Below the pieces are notes generated by a model. The model was not told the origin of the DNA. It ran no database searches and worked only from the letters and a program-made list of their open reading frames with translations. Positions 34,344 through 43,183 of a DNA stretch of 64,000 nucleotides are shown piece by piece (within the stretch, counting starts at the first letter, position 1; every line of letters starts with the position of its first letter). The DNA comes from Fibrobacterota bacterium (lineage in GTDB: Bacteria > Fibrobacterota > Fibrobacteria > UBA11236). The DNA lies in contig CANIEU010000006.1 in NCBI GenBank assembly GCA_947466585.1, forward strand, positions 58,124 through 122,123, written 5' to 3'. A program made the translations under genes and the position numbers.

Positions 34344-36761
34344 ATGGGTCGCCGTTTCCCGCTGCGTCGCGCGCTCGCCAGAGGCTTGTTGGCGCTCGTC
34401 TTGGGCGCGACCGCATCCTTTGCGCGCAACGGCTCCGAACCGCTGAATCATTACGGGCTGGTCACGCTCTCCGACAACGCAGTGGGTGCGCGCCTCGCCT
34501 CGCGCTTCAAAGCCAAGGGCCAACCCGTCTTTCTCGTGCACGACGTCAACGCCGGGCTCAGCCAAAACGATATCATGCGCTTCGCCGACAAAGCCGTGCT
34601 GGTGGACGCCGACGTCTGGTCCACCCTACAGGCGGAAGGCGCCCTTGATAAATTGCGCGCGGCCCCGCTCGTGCGCGTTCAGGGCCGCGCCACCGCGGCT
34701 TCCTGGAGTCAGCGCGCCGCCATCGTCGCCGGCGACCGTCAGCGCAAGGCCTTTCAGGTGGGCGCCGAACTGTTGCGCGTGCTCGAAGAAAATTTCGGCG
34801 GCGCACCCAAAGGCCAGCAACTGACCTTGCTGTTCGAACAAGACCAGCTCACCTTGCTGGCACCCTCCGCCTTTCTCGATCAACTGAATTTCGCCGTCGT
34901 GCGCAAGGTATTTCCTCCGGGAAAGCCCTCGATCATTTCGCCAGCAGCCGACACCGCCTTGTTCGCCGGCCAACCATTCGCCTATCAGGTGTGGGCCACC
35001 GACCCGACCAATCCTTCGGGAGACCTCGCCTACCAACTGCTGGGCACGCTGCCTCCGGGATTGACCTGGAACGCAGCCACGCACTCCATCCAAGGCACGC
35101 CTACCGCCGGAGGGCGCTGGCGTGTCATCGCACAAGTCCAAAACGAAGCGGGCATGCGCGATACGATGGGCATCTTCCTGCACTTCCGCACCAACCAACC
35201 TCCCGTGCTCGGCGGTGAGCCGATGGCCATCGCGGTGACGGGTCGGGAATGGAAATTCACGCCGCAGCCTTCCGATCCGGATCATCCCGGCTACGACCTG
35301 CGGATCCGCCCCGGCATGCTTCCCCCGGGAATGCAGTTCAACGCCGATAGCGGATCCTTGCAATGGGTTCCCGAACCCTCGCTCGCCGGCACGCGTCACA
35401 CCTTCACCTTGGTGATCGAGGACGTACTCGGGGCGAAGCGGGAGTTTCGGTACTCCGTGCAGGTCGTCGCCAAGGAAGGCATCCTTCTTTCCGAGGGCGT
35501 GAAAATCGAACTGCCGTGGGACACCTTGGTACGCGGTCGCACCTACACTTGGAAAACCCGCGCCGTCACCACGGCATGGGCCGGACAAGGCATCGAGCTT
35601 CAGGAAATTCACGGCGCCGACAGCTCCATTTACCAGGGCGACAGCGTCTTGCGCGTGCGCCCCATGGTGGCGGGCATGCATCAACTGGATTTCCGTTTCA
35701 CGGCACAAGGACGGCCGCTCGCTCAAAGCATTTTCATTCCGGTGCGCGAAGATCACTCCCCGGAATTCGTGACCGAACTCGCGGACTGGAAACTCCACGA
35801 AGGAGACGCCACCCACCGCTATCGCCCCGTGGCCGTCGATCCCGAAGGTGAACCGGTGATTCTGACCGCACACCTGCCGCCTGAAAGCCCTCTCGTTTGG
35901 GACGGCAAGCGCCTCCATTACGATCCCTCTCATCTCGGCTACCACCCGGCGCGGTTCACTGCGGAAGATGAGGGCGGCAATATCGCCGAACAGTGGGTGG
36001 TGTTCCAGTCCGAACCCCAGCTCGCCGGTTCACACTGGATCATGGAAAGCCGTTTGCACGGTGAATTCAACGCCTGGTCGGCCGCCCTCGATTTCGGCAC
36101 TGGCCGCGTCGGACTCTACATGCCGAACTTCGTGTACGGGAGCATTCCTTACTCCTACTGGATGTACAAGGAAACCCCCTTCATTTTCCTCGGCGGCAAT
36201 TTGATGGGCCGCAAGGCCGAAGCTTTGGGCCGCACCCTTTGGGCCGATCTGGGAATGGCTTTCCGCAATCCTTCGCCCCGCGTTTATACCGGCGGTATTT
36301 ATACCCGCCTGAACGGCGAATGGCACTTCGCCGGCTCCCCGCTTTCCTGGATCGAAATGGAAGCCACCGGACACATCCACCAAGCCATGGCCGCCACCGA
36401 TAGCTCGCAGTTCTTCACCTTGATCCACGACCCGCAAGACATTATTTCGCGCGATTCGCTTTCGAGTAAAGGGCCGCTCAGCAGCATCATCCGCGAGGGC
36501 TTCCGCGACGATAACATACGGTTCTTCTCGCGCATCGAAGCCCTCGGCCCGCTCGGATACGGAATCTTCCTGGGACCGACCATGTGGCGTAATGATCTCC
36601 CGATCGCAAAAATCCATGAACAACGTTTGGGAGGCGTTTTGCGTTTCCGGCACACCGAACTTTCGGATACCTACCAGTTCTCGGCACATCTTGGCTGGAG
36701 CCCCAGCGACGGATGGGGAGGGTATGCCTCGATGCGCCTCTCCTTCGGCGCGCCATATTGA
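34344..36761 (+). CDS. Large outer-membrane protein with putative-Ig (He_PIG/cadherin-like) repeats and C-terminal barrel
   Basis: An 805-residue exported protein. After a signal peptide (ending SFARNG) comes a novel alpha/beta domain of about 150 residues (LVTLSDNAVGARLASRFKAK, QPVFLVHDVNAGLSQND). Ig-like repeats follow; two have the He_PIG signature LPPGLTWNAATHSIQGTP and LPPGMQFNADSGSLQWVPE, and further degenerate repeats continue to about 570. The last 200 residues look like a barrel with aromatic girdles (YGSIPYSYWMYKETPFIFLG) ending in RLSFGAPY. It closes the four-gene unit. It is likely a surface-exposed binding or anchoring component driven or assembled by the TolQ/ExbD-like pair. Confidence 0.75.
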   Translation: MGRRFPLRRALARGLLALVLGATASFARNGSEPLNHYGLVTLSDNAVGARLASRFKAKGQPVFLVHDVNAGLSQNDIMRFADKAVLVDADVWSTLQAEGALDKLRAAPLVRVQGRATAASWSQRAAIVAGDRQRKAFQVGAELLRVLEENFGGAPKGQQLTLLFEQDQLTLLAPSAFLDQLNFAVVRKVFPPGKPSIISPAADTALFAGQPFAYQVWATDPTNPSGDLAYQLLGTLPPGLTWNAATHSIQGTPTAGGRWRVIAQVQNEAGMRDTMGIFLHFRTNQPPVLGGEPMAIAVTGREWKFTPQPSDPDHPGYDLRIRPGMLPPGMQFNADSGSLQWVPEPSLAGTRHTFTLVIEDVLGAKREFRYSVQVVAKEGILLSEGVKIELPWDTLVRGRTYTWKTRAVTTAWAGQGIELQEIHGADSSIYQGDSVLRVRPMVAGMHQLDFRFTAQGRPLAQSIFIPVREDHSPEFVTELADWKLHEGDATHRYRPVAVDPEGEPVILTAHLPPESPLVWDGKRLHYDPSHLGYHPARFTAEDEGGNIAEQWVVFQSEPQLAGSHWIMESRLHGEFNAWSAALDFGTGRVGLYMPNFVYGSIPYSYWMYKETPFIFLGGNLMGRKAEALGRTLWADLGMAFRNPSPRVYTGGIYTRLNGEWHFAGSPLSWIEMEATGHIHQAMAATDSSQFFTLIHDPQDIISRDSLSSKGPLSSIIREGFRDDNIRFFSRIEALGPLGYGIFLGPTMWRNDLPIAKIHEQRLGGVLRFRHTELSDTYQFSAHLGWSPSDGWGGYASMRLSFGAPY

Positions 36762-36811
36762 CAAACCGTTTGAATAGCTGGATACTGTTGCATCTGTGAT
36801 ATTTTACGCGC

Positions 36812-36888
36812 AATGAGGTGAAACCCTCATTTTTTCTTGCTAGGCTTCATCCGTCTTTGTAATCGTTCCGGCCCCGGAAAAATGAGGG
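36812..36888 (+). promoter_or_regulatory. Terminator with competing antiterminator-like pairing
   Basis: ATGAGG pairs with CCCTCAT (36813-36830) and is followed by six Ts, a good terminator for the preceding operon. The right arm plus T-run, CCCTCATTTTT (36824-36834), is also perfectly complementary over 11 bases to AAAAATGAGGG at 36878-36888. The two helices exclude each other. This may be an attenuator leader for the gene at 36949 or simply a duplicated arm. Confidence 0.55.
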
Positions 36889-36948
36889 TGACTCGGGATT
36901 CCCGAAGACACGATTCACAGAAATTTCAGGATTGAAAAGGAGCGCAAA

Positions 36949-38022
36949 ATGGTAAAAGTTTTCACGAGAAGTTTGATCTGTCTGTCCGTGGCGACTGCAA
37001 TGGTTTCCGCCCAGACGATGGAAGAAACCATCTCCAAGCTCGGCGCCGCCGCAGGTAAAGCCTACGTCGCCCCCATCGTTTCCGGTTTCGGATCCAACCT
37101 AAACGCCGGTTGGTACCACAAGGCTCCCTCTGCGCAGAAGTTCGGCTTCCACGTTGAAGCCGGCGTCATCGCCATGGGCACGTTGCTCAGCGGCGGCGAC
37201 AAAAACTTCTCCGTTGCCGGCGCGTTCCGCCTCGACAGCGCGAAGGCCCACAACATCGCCAACGGCATGAGCAACACTTACTCGCAAGCCATCAAGGATT
37301 CAGTAGCCACCGCCGTCATGCGTCAAGACCAGACGGTGCAGTTCACCGGTGAAACGGTGATCGGCCCGGGCGATAAGGACATGCAGATCGAATTCGTCGC
37401 CGCAAACCTAACCATCAACTATCAGGGCCATGACACTACTGTTTCGGTTCCGGGTTACACGGACTCCCTTCCGGGCGTAACGGGCGTGCTTGGCGATTTC
37501 GCCGACATCCCCCTCCCCCTCTTCGCCCCCCAGATCTCCGTCGGAACCATCTACGGCACCAATCTGACCTTCCGCTGGTTGCCCGAGATCGAAACCAACG
37601 CAGACATCGGCACCGTCAAGTTCTTCGGCTTCGGCATTCAGCACAACCCGGGCGTCTGGTTCCCCAACAAAACTCTTCCGGTCGACCTCAGCGTCGGTTA
37701 TTTCACCCAGACGCTTGAAGTCGGAACCCTGTTCAAGGCCACCTCCTCGGCAGTCGGCCTCAACGTCAGCAAGACCTTGGGCTGGCGCTTCCTGAACGTG
37801 ACCCCGTATGGCGGTTTGCAGTTCGAGAAGTCCTCCTTCGACTTCGCCTACGATCTCGACGTGGACGGCACTGCGGTTCCCATCGACTTCACCGTCGAAG
37901 GCGAAAACAAGTACCGCGCCACTGCGGGTGTCAGCCTCCGTCTGCTCGCCATCAACATCAATGGCGACTTCAACTATGCGAAGTACCCGTCGTACAGCAT
38001 GGGCGTGATGATCGGGATTTAA
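36949..38022 (+). CDS. DUF6588-like outer-membrane/secreted protein
   Basis: A 357-residue exported protein with a signal peptide (to about residue 22, VSAQT) and a region after it that begins like the DUF6588 family (GAAAGKAYVAPIVSGFGSNL, NAGWYHKAP). The C-terminal half alternates as barrel strands (GTNLTFRWLPEIE, VDLSVGYFTQTLEVG, GVSLRLLAININGDFNYAKY). DUF6588 proteins are of unknown role and common in Bacteroidota and relatives. It has a strong Shine-Dalgarno (AAAGGAG). A structured leader precedes it and a strong terminator follows. Confidence 0.75.
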   Translation: MVKVFTRSLICLSVATAMVSAQTMEETISKLGAAAGKAYVAPIVSGFGSNLNAGWYHKAPSAQKFGFHVEAGVIAMGTLLSGGDKNFSVAGAFRLDSAKAHNIANGMSNTYSQAIKDSVATAVMRQDQTVQFTGETVIGPGDKDMQIEFVAANLTINYQGHDTTVSVPGYTDSLPGVTGVLGDFADIPLPLFAPQISVGTIYGTNLTFRWLPEIETNADIGTVKFFGFGIQHNPGVWFPNKTLPVDLSVGYFTQTLEVGTLFKATSSAVGLNVSKTLGWRFLNVTPYGGLQFEKSSFDFAYDLDVDGTAVPIDFTVEGENKYRATAGVSLRLLAININGDFNYAKYPSYSMGVMIGI

Positions 38023-38060
38023 GAGAGAAGAGTATACAGTTCACAGTTAACAGTGAAACA

Positions 38061-38096
38061 CAGAAAAAGGGTGGCTCGCAAGAGTCGCCCTTTTTA
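38061..38096 (+). terminator. Rho-independent terminator
   Basis: AAAAAGGGTGGCTC pairs with GAGTCGCCCTTTTT around a GCAA tetraloop. Just before it (38035-38055) is a short AACAGTGA/TCACAGTT-type repeat. Confidence 0.92.
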
Positions 38097-38149
38097 ATTG
38101 AGTGATTTCGGAGTACGAAGAGAAAAAGGAATGATCGAACCGAAGGCGG

Positions 38150-38743
38150 TCACGCGATTTTTCGGGCGATCAACCAGGCCGCGCCGTGGCCGTCGGGCAA
38201 GGCGACGGGAGCTTGGGCCCACTCCCCCGCGCAGGCGGCGAGCAACGCCTCAAAATCCGCCTGCGCGGGCAGGAACCATTCCGCACCCGAAGCGAGCCGA
38301 TAGCGTCCTTCGTTCAAGGGCATCCCGGTCGGCAAAGCGTCCCGAAGCAAACTGCGGACCGCGAAGAGCCCCCCTCGACCCAACACCCTCCACGCCTCGT
38401 TCCACAAGGCCCGGAACGCTTCGCGATGGGGCGACCAATGCAACACGTCCACACACGCCACGGCATCGAAGCACGCGTCAGGAAAGGGAAGCGAGACGGC
38501 ATCGGCCGCGACAAAGTCGGGTAGGAAGTCCGGTCGGCGGGAATTGGATTCCGCAAAGGACGTGGACGTCGCGAGCAACTCCCGCCCGGTCGCCACGGCG
38601 TCGAAGTCGATGTCTGCGGCGGTGACGCGAAACCCCTCGCCGGCCAATACCTGCGCCTGCGATCCGGTCCCGCAACCGAGATCCAAAATACGAGCGGGAG
38701 GTTTCAAACCATGCCCCCGCAAAAAGGCGGCGGGAGAAACCAT
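38150..38743 (-). CDS. SAM-dependent class I methyltransferase
   Basis: A 197-residue protein of the Methyltransf_11/UbiE type with motif I ILDLGCGTGSQAQVLAGEGF, the acidic loop TAADIDFDAV, and motif post-II/III segments FVAADAVSLPFPDACFDAV and AWRVLGRGGLFAV. The substrate is unknown; such short members methylate small molecules. It starts 6 bases after the mgtE stop, so it is likely co-transcribed with mgtE. Confidence 0.85.
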   Translation of the reverse strand: MVSPAAFLRGHGLKPPARILDLGCGTGSQAQVLAGEGFRVTAADIDFDAVATGRELLATSTSFAESNSRRPDFLPDFVAADAVSLPFPDACFDAVACVDVLHWSPHREAFRALWNEAWRVLGRGGLFAVRSLLRDALPTGMPLNEGRYRLASGAEWFLPAQADFEALLAACAGEWAQAPVALPDGHGAAWLIARKIA

Positions 38744-38748
38744 TTCGG

Positions 38749-40146
38749 TCAGAACAGACGCCCGCTCATCACCATCAAAGCGATGTTGAAATAAATCATG
38801 ATGCCGGTGACGTCAATGAGCGTTGCCACAAACGGCGCCGAGGAGGTCGCGGGATCGAAGCCGAACCGCTTGAGCACCAGCGGCAACATCGAGCCCACGA
38901 GCGCGCCCCAAGCCACCACGCACACCACCGCCACGCATACCGCCGCGCCCAGCATCAGCACGTGATCGCCGTAGGCCTTGAACAACGATCCCCAGACCAA
39001 CACACGGATCAAACCGAGCCCGCCGAGAATCACACCCAGCCCTGCACCGATGAATAGTTCGCGGCGCAGCACCTTCCACACGTCGGCGAAGGCCACTTCG
39101 CCCAGCGCCATGGCGCGAATCACCAGCGTGGCCGCCTGCGAACCGGAATTGCCGCCGCTGCTGATGATGAGCGGAATGAACAGCGCCAGCACCACGGCCT
39201 TGCTGATTTCCACTTCGTAAAAACTCATAGCCGAGGCGGTGAACATTTCGCCGACAAACAATACCGAAAGCCAGCCCGCCCGCTTGCGCAGCAGGTTCCA
39301 CAACGGAATTTCGAGATAGGCTTCTTCCAGAGGAGCGGCACCGCCGAACTTCTGAATATCCTCGGTCGTCTCTTTTTCTTCGAGGTGGAGAATGTCGTCG
39401 ATGGTAACGATGCCGAGCAGCAACCCGTCTTCATCCACCACGGGCAACGCCGTGCGCGCACTGTATTTCTTGAAGCCCAGAATCGCCGTCTCTTGCGGAT
39501 CGAGCGCGTTGAGCGCCGTGTAGTAACCGTCCATCACCTCGGTGATGGGACGATCGGTCGGCGAGAGCAGAAACTCGCGGATGGGAATATCATCGAGCAG
39601 CCGACCGTCGCGGTCGACCACGTAAATGTCGTTCAGCGTTTCCTTGTCTTCGCCGTTGTAGCGAATGAAGTCGAGCGCGCGCCCCACCGTCCACTCGCGG
39701 CGGATGGCGAGAAAGTCGGGCGTCATCATACGGCCGACGCTGTCTTCGGGGAACTCGAGCAGCTTTTGCGCCTCGGCCCGTTCGCGCGGACGCAGGAAGC
39801 TCAAAAGCCGCTTGGTCTGATGCAACGGCAGCGATTCCAAAAGCGCCGTGCGATCATCAGCGTCCATTTCGTTGAGAATGCCCGCGGTACGCGATGAGGA
39901 GAGCGCCTCCAGCGTTTCGCGCTGTATGTTCAGATCGAGCTGTTGAAAGATGTCGGCGGCTTCGTCGGCGGGCACCTTGGCGAGAAACGCCGCACGGCCC
40001 GGTCCTTCGAGCGCATCCACCAGTTCGGCAAGATCCTCGGTGGTGAGCTGCTCGCGCAGCGCCTCAATGGCCTCGGAATCACCCACCTCAATGGCCGCCA
40101 CGAACTCGGGGTACAGGAGTTGGGTTTTCATCTTCTGCAGGGCCAT
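38749..40146 (-). CDS. mgtE: Magnesium transporter MgtE
   Basis: A 465-residue Mg2+ channel with an N-terminal superhelical MgtE_N domain (LSSSRTAGILNEMDADDRTA), two CBS domains (about 140-265: IYVVDRDGRLLDDIPIREFL, ARTALPVVDEDGLLLGIVTI) and five membrane helices (FIPLIISSGGNSGSQAATLV is the selectivity signature). The N and CBS domains sense cytosolic Mg2+ and gate the pore. Located downstream of thyA-folA on the minus strand. No Mg2+ riboswitch was recognised in the 54-base gap before it. Confidence 0.95.
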   Translation of the reverse strand: MALQKMKTQLLYPEFVAAIEVGDSEAIEALREQLTTEDLAELVDALEGPGRAAFLAKVPADEAADIFQQLDLNIQRETLEALSSSRTAGILNEMDADDRTALLESLPLHQTKRLLSFLRPRERAEAQKLLEFPEDSVGRMMTPDFLAIRREWTVGRALDFIRYNGEDKETLNDIYVVDRDGRLLDDIPIREFLLSPTDRPITEVMDGYYTALNALDPQETAILGFKKYSARTALPVVDEDGLLLGIVTIDDILHLEEKETTEDIQKFGGAAPLEEAYLEIPLWNLLRKRAGWLSVLFVGEMFTASAMSFYEVEISKAVVLALFIPLIISSGGNSGSQAATLVIRAMALGEVAFADVWKVLRRELFIGAGLGVILGGLGLIRVLVWGSLFKAYGDHVLMLGAAVCVAVVCVVAWGALVGSMLPLVLKRFGFDPATSSAPFVATLIDVTGIMIYFNIALMVMSGRLF

Positions 40147-40200
40147 GGGGGGAAAGTTAGCCTACGGGGGCTATTCTTTGAAGCCGACAGAAGACGGCTA

Positions 40201-40848
40201 TTACGAAACGCGGTCGTATCGCCGAAAGCGATATCGGGTCCCGCCTTCTTCGACCCAGGGCGAGGAAAGAACCGGCTGAAAGTCCGGGGTCTCGGGGAAG
40301 AAGGTATCGCAGGGGAACTCGGCGTCGATCTCGGTGACGTAGAGTTCCACGCACGAGGCTTCCTTAACTGCCGCAACGAACACCTGTCCACCGCCGATCA
40401 GGAAAACAGTATCGACCTCGACATTCTGGCTTAAATCCCTCAACGCGTAATGGAGCTCAGGCCAAACAAATGCCCCTTCCGAAGGAACACCCTTTAGAAC
40501 CGTCCGCGAAAGTATTGCATTGAAACGTTCTGGCAAGGGACGATAGGACTCCGGTAAACTCTCCCACGTCTTGCGCCCCATTATCACCGCATTCCGGCTC
40601 TCGCCGGACGCCGCCGGCAACGGATGCGCGAACTTCAGCATTGCGCTCACGTCTTCCCAATTTTGAATATCGCTGGACTCCCCGGCCTTCAAACCCCAAC
40701 GCTTTTCCACCGCTGCCCTGTCCGGATAGGTCGTCAGCTCACGGAAGAACTTCATATCGCCCTTGAGCTTCGGCCACGGAAGTCCACAGTCTTTGCCGAT
40801 GCCGCGTTTGCGGTCCATCGCGACGACAATACTGAATCCTTGGCTCAC
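40201..40848 (-). CDS. folA: Dihydrofolate reductase with internal insertion
   Basis: A 215-residue DHFR. The GTG start overlaps the thyA stop (GTGA) and gives the normal beginning [24 protein letters not shown] motifs: [69 protein letters not shown]. An insertion of about 35 residues (between TTYPD and SRNAVIMG) makes it longer than the usual 160. Order thyA-folA with a 4-base overlap ensures coupled production: ThyA makes dihydrofolate, which FolA reduces. Confidence 0.92.
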   Translation of the reverse strand: MSQGFSIVVAMDRKRGIGKDCGLPWPKLKGDMKFFRELTTYPDRAAVEKRWGLKAGESSDIQNWEDVSAMLKFAHPLPAASGESRNAVIMGRKTWESLPESYRPLPERFNAILSRTVLKGVPSEGAFVWPELHYALRDLSQNVEVDTVFLIGGGQVFVAAVKEASCVELYVTEIDAEFPCDTFFPETPDFQPVLSSPWVEEGGTRYRFRRYDRVS

Positions 40849-41684
40849 ACCGCGACCGGGAACTTGATGAAGGGCAGGTGCTGGTAACCTTCGAGTTTGA
40901 TGTCCTCGAACTTCAACTCGAAGAACGGCTTCTGTCCAATGTGCACCACCGGCAGGGGCAACGGCTCGCGTTCGAGCTGCGTGCGGATGCCGTCGAGATG
41001 ATTGAGGTAGATGTGTGCATCGCCCAAGGTATGCGTGAACACGCCCGGCGTGAGGCCGCACTCCTGTGCCACCATCTGCAGCAGCAGCGCATAGCTGGCG
41101 ATGTTGAAGGGCACTCCCAGCGCCATATCGGCGGAGCGCTGGTACAACTGCAGATCGAGGCGACCGTTGACCACGTAGAACTGGAAGAACGCGTGGCACG
41201 GCGGCAGTTTCATGCGCGGAATGTCGGATACGTTCCAGGCCGACACAATCAGCCGCCGCGAGTCGGGCGACTTCTTGATCTGCGCGATCACCTCGCGCAG
41301 TTGATCCACCGACTCGCGGCGATACAACACGGCTTCGGAATCGTCCTCTTCCCCGCTCCCCGGTACGGCGATATACCGCGGCCAGCTGCGCCATTGATAG
41401 CCGTAGATCGGGCCGAGTTCGCCGTCGGGATCGGCCCAAGCATTCCAGATGGGCGTGTGCTGCACGAGATCGTCGTTGATGTTGGTGCTGCCGCGAATGA
41501 ACCAGAGAAGTTCGCGCACCACGGCATCGAACAAAACCTTCTTGGTCGTCACCAAAGGGAACCCGTCGCGCAGATCGTACTTGGTCTGCATCCCGAACAG
41601 GGATATCGTCCCGGTTCCGGTCCGATCTTCCTTTTTTTCACCATTTTCGAGGATTTTACGGAGCTGATCGAGGTAAGGGCGCAT
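40845..41684 (-). CDS. thyA: Thymidylate synthase ThyA
   Basis: A 279-residue enzyme methylating dUMP to dTMP with methylene-tetrahydrofolate. Motifs: [33 protein letters not shown], the active site [14 protein letters not shown] with the nucleophile Cys, and [20 protein letters not shown], closing with [10 protein letters not shown]. An extra loop of about 20 residues ([17 protein letters not shown]) lies before the SRR signature [13 protein letters not shown]. Start chosen at MRPYLDQL, as the frame upstream is repeat sequence. Confidence 0.95.
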   Translation of the reverse strand: MRPYLDQLRKILENGEKKEDRTGTGTISLFGMQTKYDLRDGFPLVTTKKVLFDAVVRELLWFIRGSTNINDDLVQHTPIWNAWADPDGELGPIYGYQWRSWPRYIAVPGSGEEDDSEAVLYRRESVDQLREVIAQIKKSPDSRRLIVSAWNVSDIPRMKLPPCHAFFQFYVVNGRLDLQLYQRSADMALGVPFNIASYALLLQMVAQECGLTPGVFTHTLGDAHIYLNHLDGIRTQLEREPLPLPVVHIGQKPFFELKFEDIKLEGYQHLPFIKFPVAV

Positions 41685-41686
41685 GA

Positions 41687-41889
41687 GGGGGGAAATTAGG
41701 AATGATGAATGAGAAATGAGAAATGAAAACACGCTCTTTGATACGAACCACCAACTGACAACCGGGGGCAGAACTCGACAATCGTCTGTTTTCCAAGGCA
41801 ATCGGCTCTACCAGATTCACCATTTTCACAACCTGTCTTATCCTACCACACCCCTTTTCTCATTTCTCATTTCTCATTTTGCCCCCCTT
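41687..41889. repeat. AATGAG-type short-unit repeat with distant complementary arms
   Basis: In the thyA-arsR spacer, AATGAGAAATGAGAAATG (41708-41725) is a perfect 18-base reverse complement of 41861-41878. Flanking runs GGGGGGAAAT (41687) and ATTTTGCCCCCC (41877-41887) extend the pairing. The 135-base loop has no obvious coding capacity. The family resemblance to the other spacer repeats is architectural, not in the exact unit. Confidence 0.8.
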
Positions 41890-41922
41890 GACGCCGTGCC
41901 CTACTAATCGTATATCTACGAT
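41888..41922 (+). promoter_or_regulatory. ArsR-controlled promoter and operator
   Basis: TTGACG (41888-41893) and TATATC (41911-41916) are 17 bases apart. The palindrome ATCGTATATCTACGAT (41907-41922) covers the -10 box, so a repressor bound there would block polymerase. This is the standard arrangement of ArsR autoregulation. Confidence 0.75.
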
Positions 41923-41951
41923 ATAGGATAAGCCGTCCCCGGAGCCCCCTC

Positions 41952-42287
41952 ATGGTCGTTCGTAAAGACACCGGATTTCCCCTCGCAGACCAACGCTTGG
42001 CCGATGTGGCCAAGGCCCTCAGCCATCCCGCACGCATCGCCATCCTGCGCCTGCTCGCACAGCGCGGTACCTGCATCTGCGGCGAGATCGTCGAAGACCT
42101 GCCTCTTTCCCAATCCACGGTCTCCCAGCACCTCAAGGCCCTCAAGGAGGCCGGCCTCATCCGGGGCGAGATCGAGGGCTCGCGCACCTGCTACTGTCTT
42201 GACGCCGCGGCCTTCACCGCCGCCGCCGAAAGCTTTGCCGCCCTGACCACCGACATTCAGAAAGACGCGGCGGCTTGCTGCTGCTGA
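41952..42287 (+). CDS. arsR: ArsR-family metalloregulator
   Basis: A 111-residue winged-helix repressor. DNA-binding helices read [20 protein letters not shown]. Cys41 and Cys43 ([12 protein letters not shown]) sit at the As(III)-sensing alpha-3 position, and Cys-Cys-Cys at the C-terminus (AACCC) offers another site. It is first in an operon with a Cys-rich peptide, an aquaglyceroporin and arsenate reductase. The palindrome over its own promoter indicates autorepression relieved by arsenite. Confidence 0.92.
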   Translation: MVVRKDTGFPLADQRLADVAKALSHPARIAILRLLAQRGTCICGEIVEDLPLSQSTVSQHLKALKEAGLIRGEIEGSRTCYCLDAAAFTAAAESFAALTTDIQKDAAACCC

Positions 42288-42334
42288 CCTTACCCCTTTT
42301 CTGAATTGAAATAACCCACCACAAGAAGTACATC

Positions 42335-42430
42335 ATGAAATCCCTTTTCTCCTGGCTCAAAAGCCGCGCTACCAAAAACGAGACGGCCTGCTGCGCGCCT
42401 TCCACAAACAAAACCTGCTGCGGGATATAA
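42335..42430 (+). CDS. 31-residue Cys-rich peptide in the arsenic operon
   Basis: A short reading frame of 31 residues starting MKSLFSWLKS and ending ACCAPSTNKTCCGI, with two Cys-Cys pairs eight residues apart. It lies between arsR (47 bases) and the aquaporin gene (6 bases), on the same strand and with no other gene that could use the space. The amphipathic N-terminus and the paired thiols suggest a soft-metal (arsenite) binding peptide. Coding status is inferred from position and Cys pattern, not from homology. The ribosome-binding region (AAGAAG) is weak. Confidence 0.55.
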   Translation: MKSLFSWLKSRATKNETACCAPSTNKTCCGI

Positions 42431-42436
42431 TACAGG

Positions 42437-43156
42437 ATGCGGACTGTATCGCATGGTCACCAACGTCGCGCGGTGGTCGCCGAATTTCTGGGAACGGCCC
42501 TGCTCCTCGCGGGCGTGGTCGGTTCCGGCATCATGGCACAGCGCCTCGCACAAGGTAACGACGCGCTGGCGCTCCTTGCCAACGCGCTCGCCACTGGTTT
42601 CCTGTTGCCCGTTCTGATCCTGCTCTTTGCCCCGTTCTCGGGCGCGCATTTTAACCCCGTGGTTTCGTTCGTCGAAACACTCTCCGGTCGTCTGCACGTG
42701 CGCACGCTGGCATTGTATTCATTCGCGCAAACGGCGGGCGCCCTCGCAGGCACCTGGCTCGCGCACGGCATGTTCGCGCTGCCGGTGTTGCAATTGTCCA
42801 CACACGCGCGCACCGGAACCGCGCAGTGGGCATCGGAAGGCGTGGCCACATTCGGATTGGTGTTGATCGTATTGCTGCGCCGGCAAATCTCCGCCGGGGT
42901 GCTGCCGTGGGCCATCGGCGCCTACATCGCGGCAGCCTACTGGTTCACCGCCTCCACCAGCTTCGCCAACCCCGCCGTCACGTTCGCGCGCGCGCTCACG
43001 GACACCTTCGCGGGCATCCGTCTCGCCGATGCGCCCGCCTTCATGCTGGCGCAGTTTGCGGGCGCGCTTGCGGCGCTGCTCGTCTCGCGTTGGCTCCTTC
43101 ATCCCTCCCCCTCCCCCTCCCTATCGCAGACCTCGCCGCACGCCGACGAAAACTGA
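42437..43156 (+). CDS. aqpS: Aquaglyceroporin of the arsenic operon (AqpS-like)
   Basis: A 239-residue MIP-family channel with six helices. The two half-helix motifs are changed from NPA to NPV (GAHFNPVVSFVET) and NPA (SFANPAVTFARALTDTF). Placed between arsR and arsC in place of arsB or acr3, it fits the Sinorhizobium-type route in which arsenite made by ArsC leaves down its gradient through the channel. The C-terminus is Ser/Pro-rich (HPSPSPSLSQTSPH). No separate arsenite pump gene was seen. Confidence 0.85.
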   Translation: MRTVSHGHQRRAVVAEFLGTALLLAGVVGSGIMAQRLAQGNDALALLANALATGFLLPVLILLFAPFSGAHFNPVVSFVETLSGRLHVRTLALYSFAQTAGALAGTWLAHGMFALPVLQLSTHARTGTAQWASEGVATFGLVLIVLLRRQISAGVLPWAIGAYIAAAYWFTASTSFANPAVTFARALTDTFAGIRLADAPAFMLAQFAGALAALLVSRWLLHPSPSPSLSQTSPHADEN

Positions 43157-43183
43157 AATCAAACCGCCACAGGAATCACAACC

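Noticed and set aside
40147..40200. Magnesium riboswitch before mgtE
   Set aside because: Only 54 bases separate folA and mgtE, too short for a known M-box or ykoK leader.
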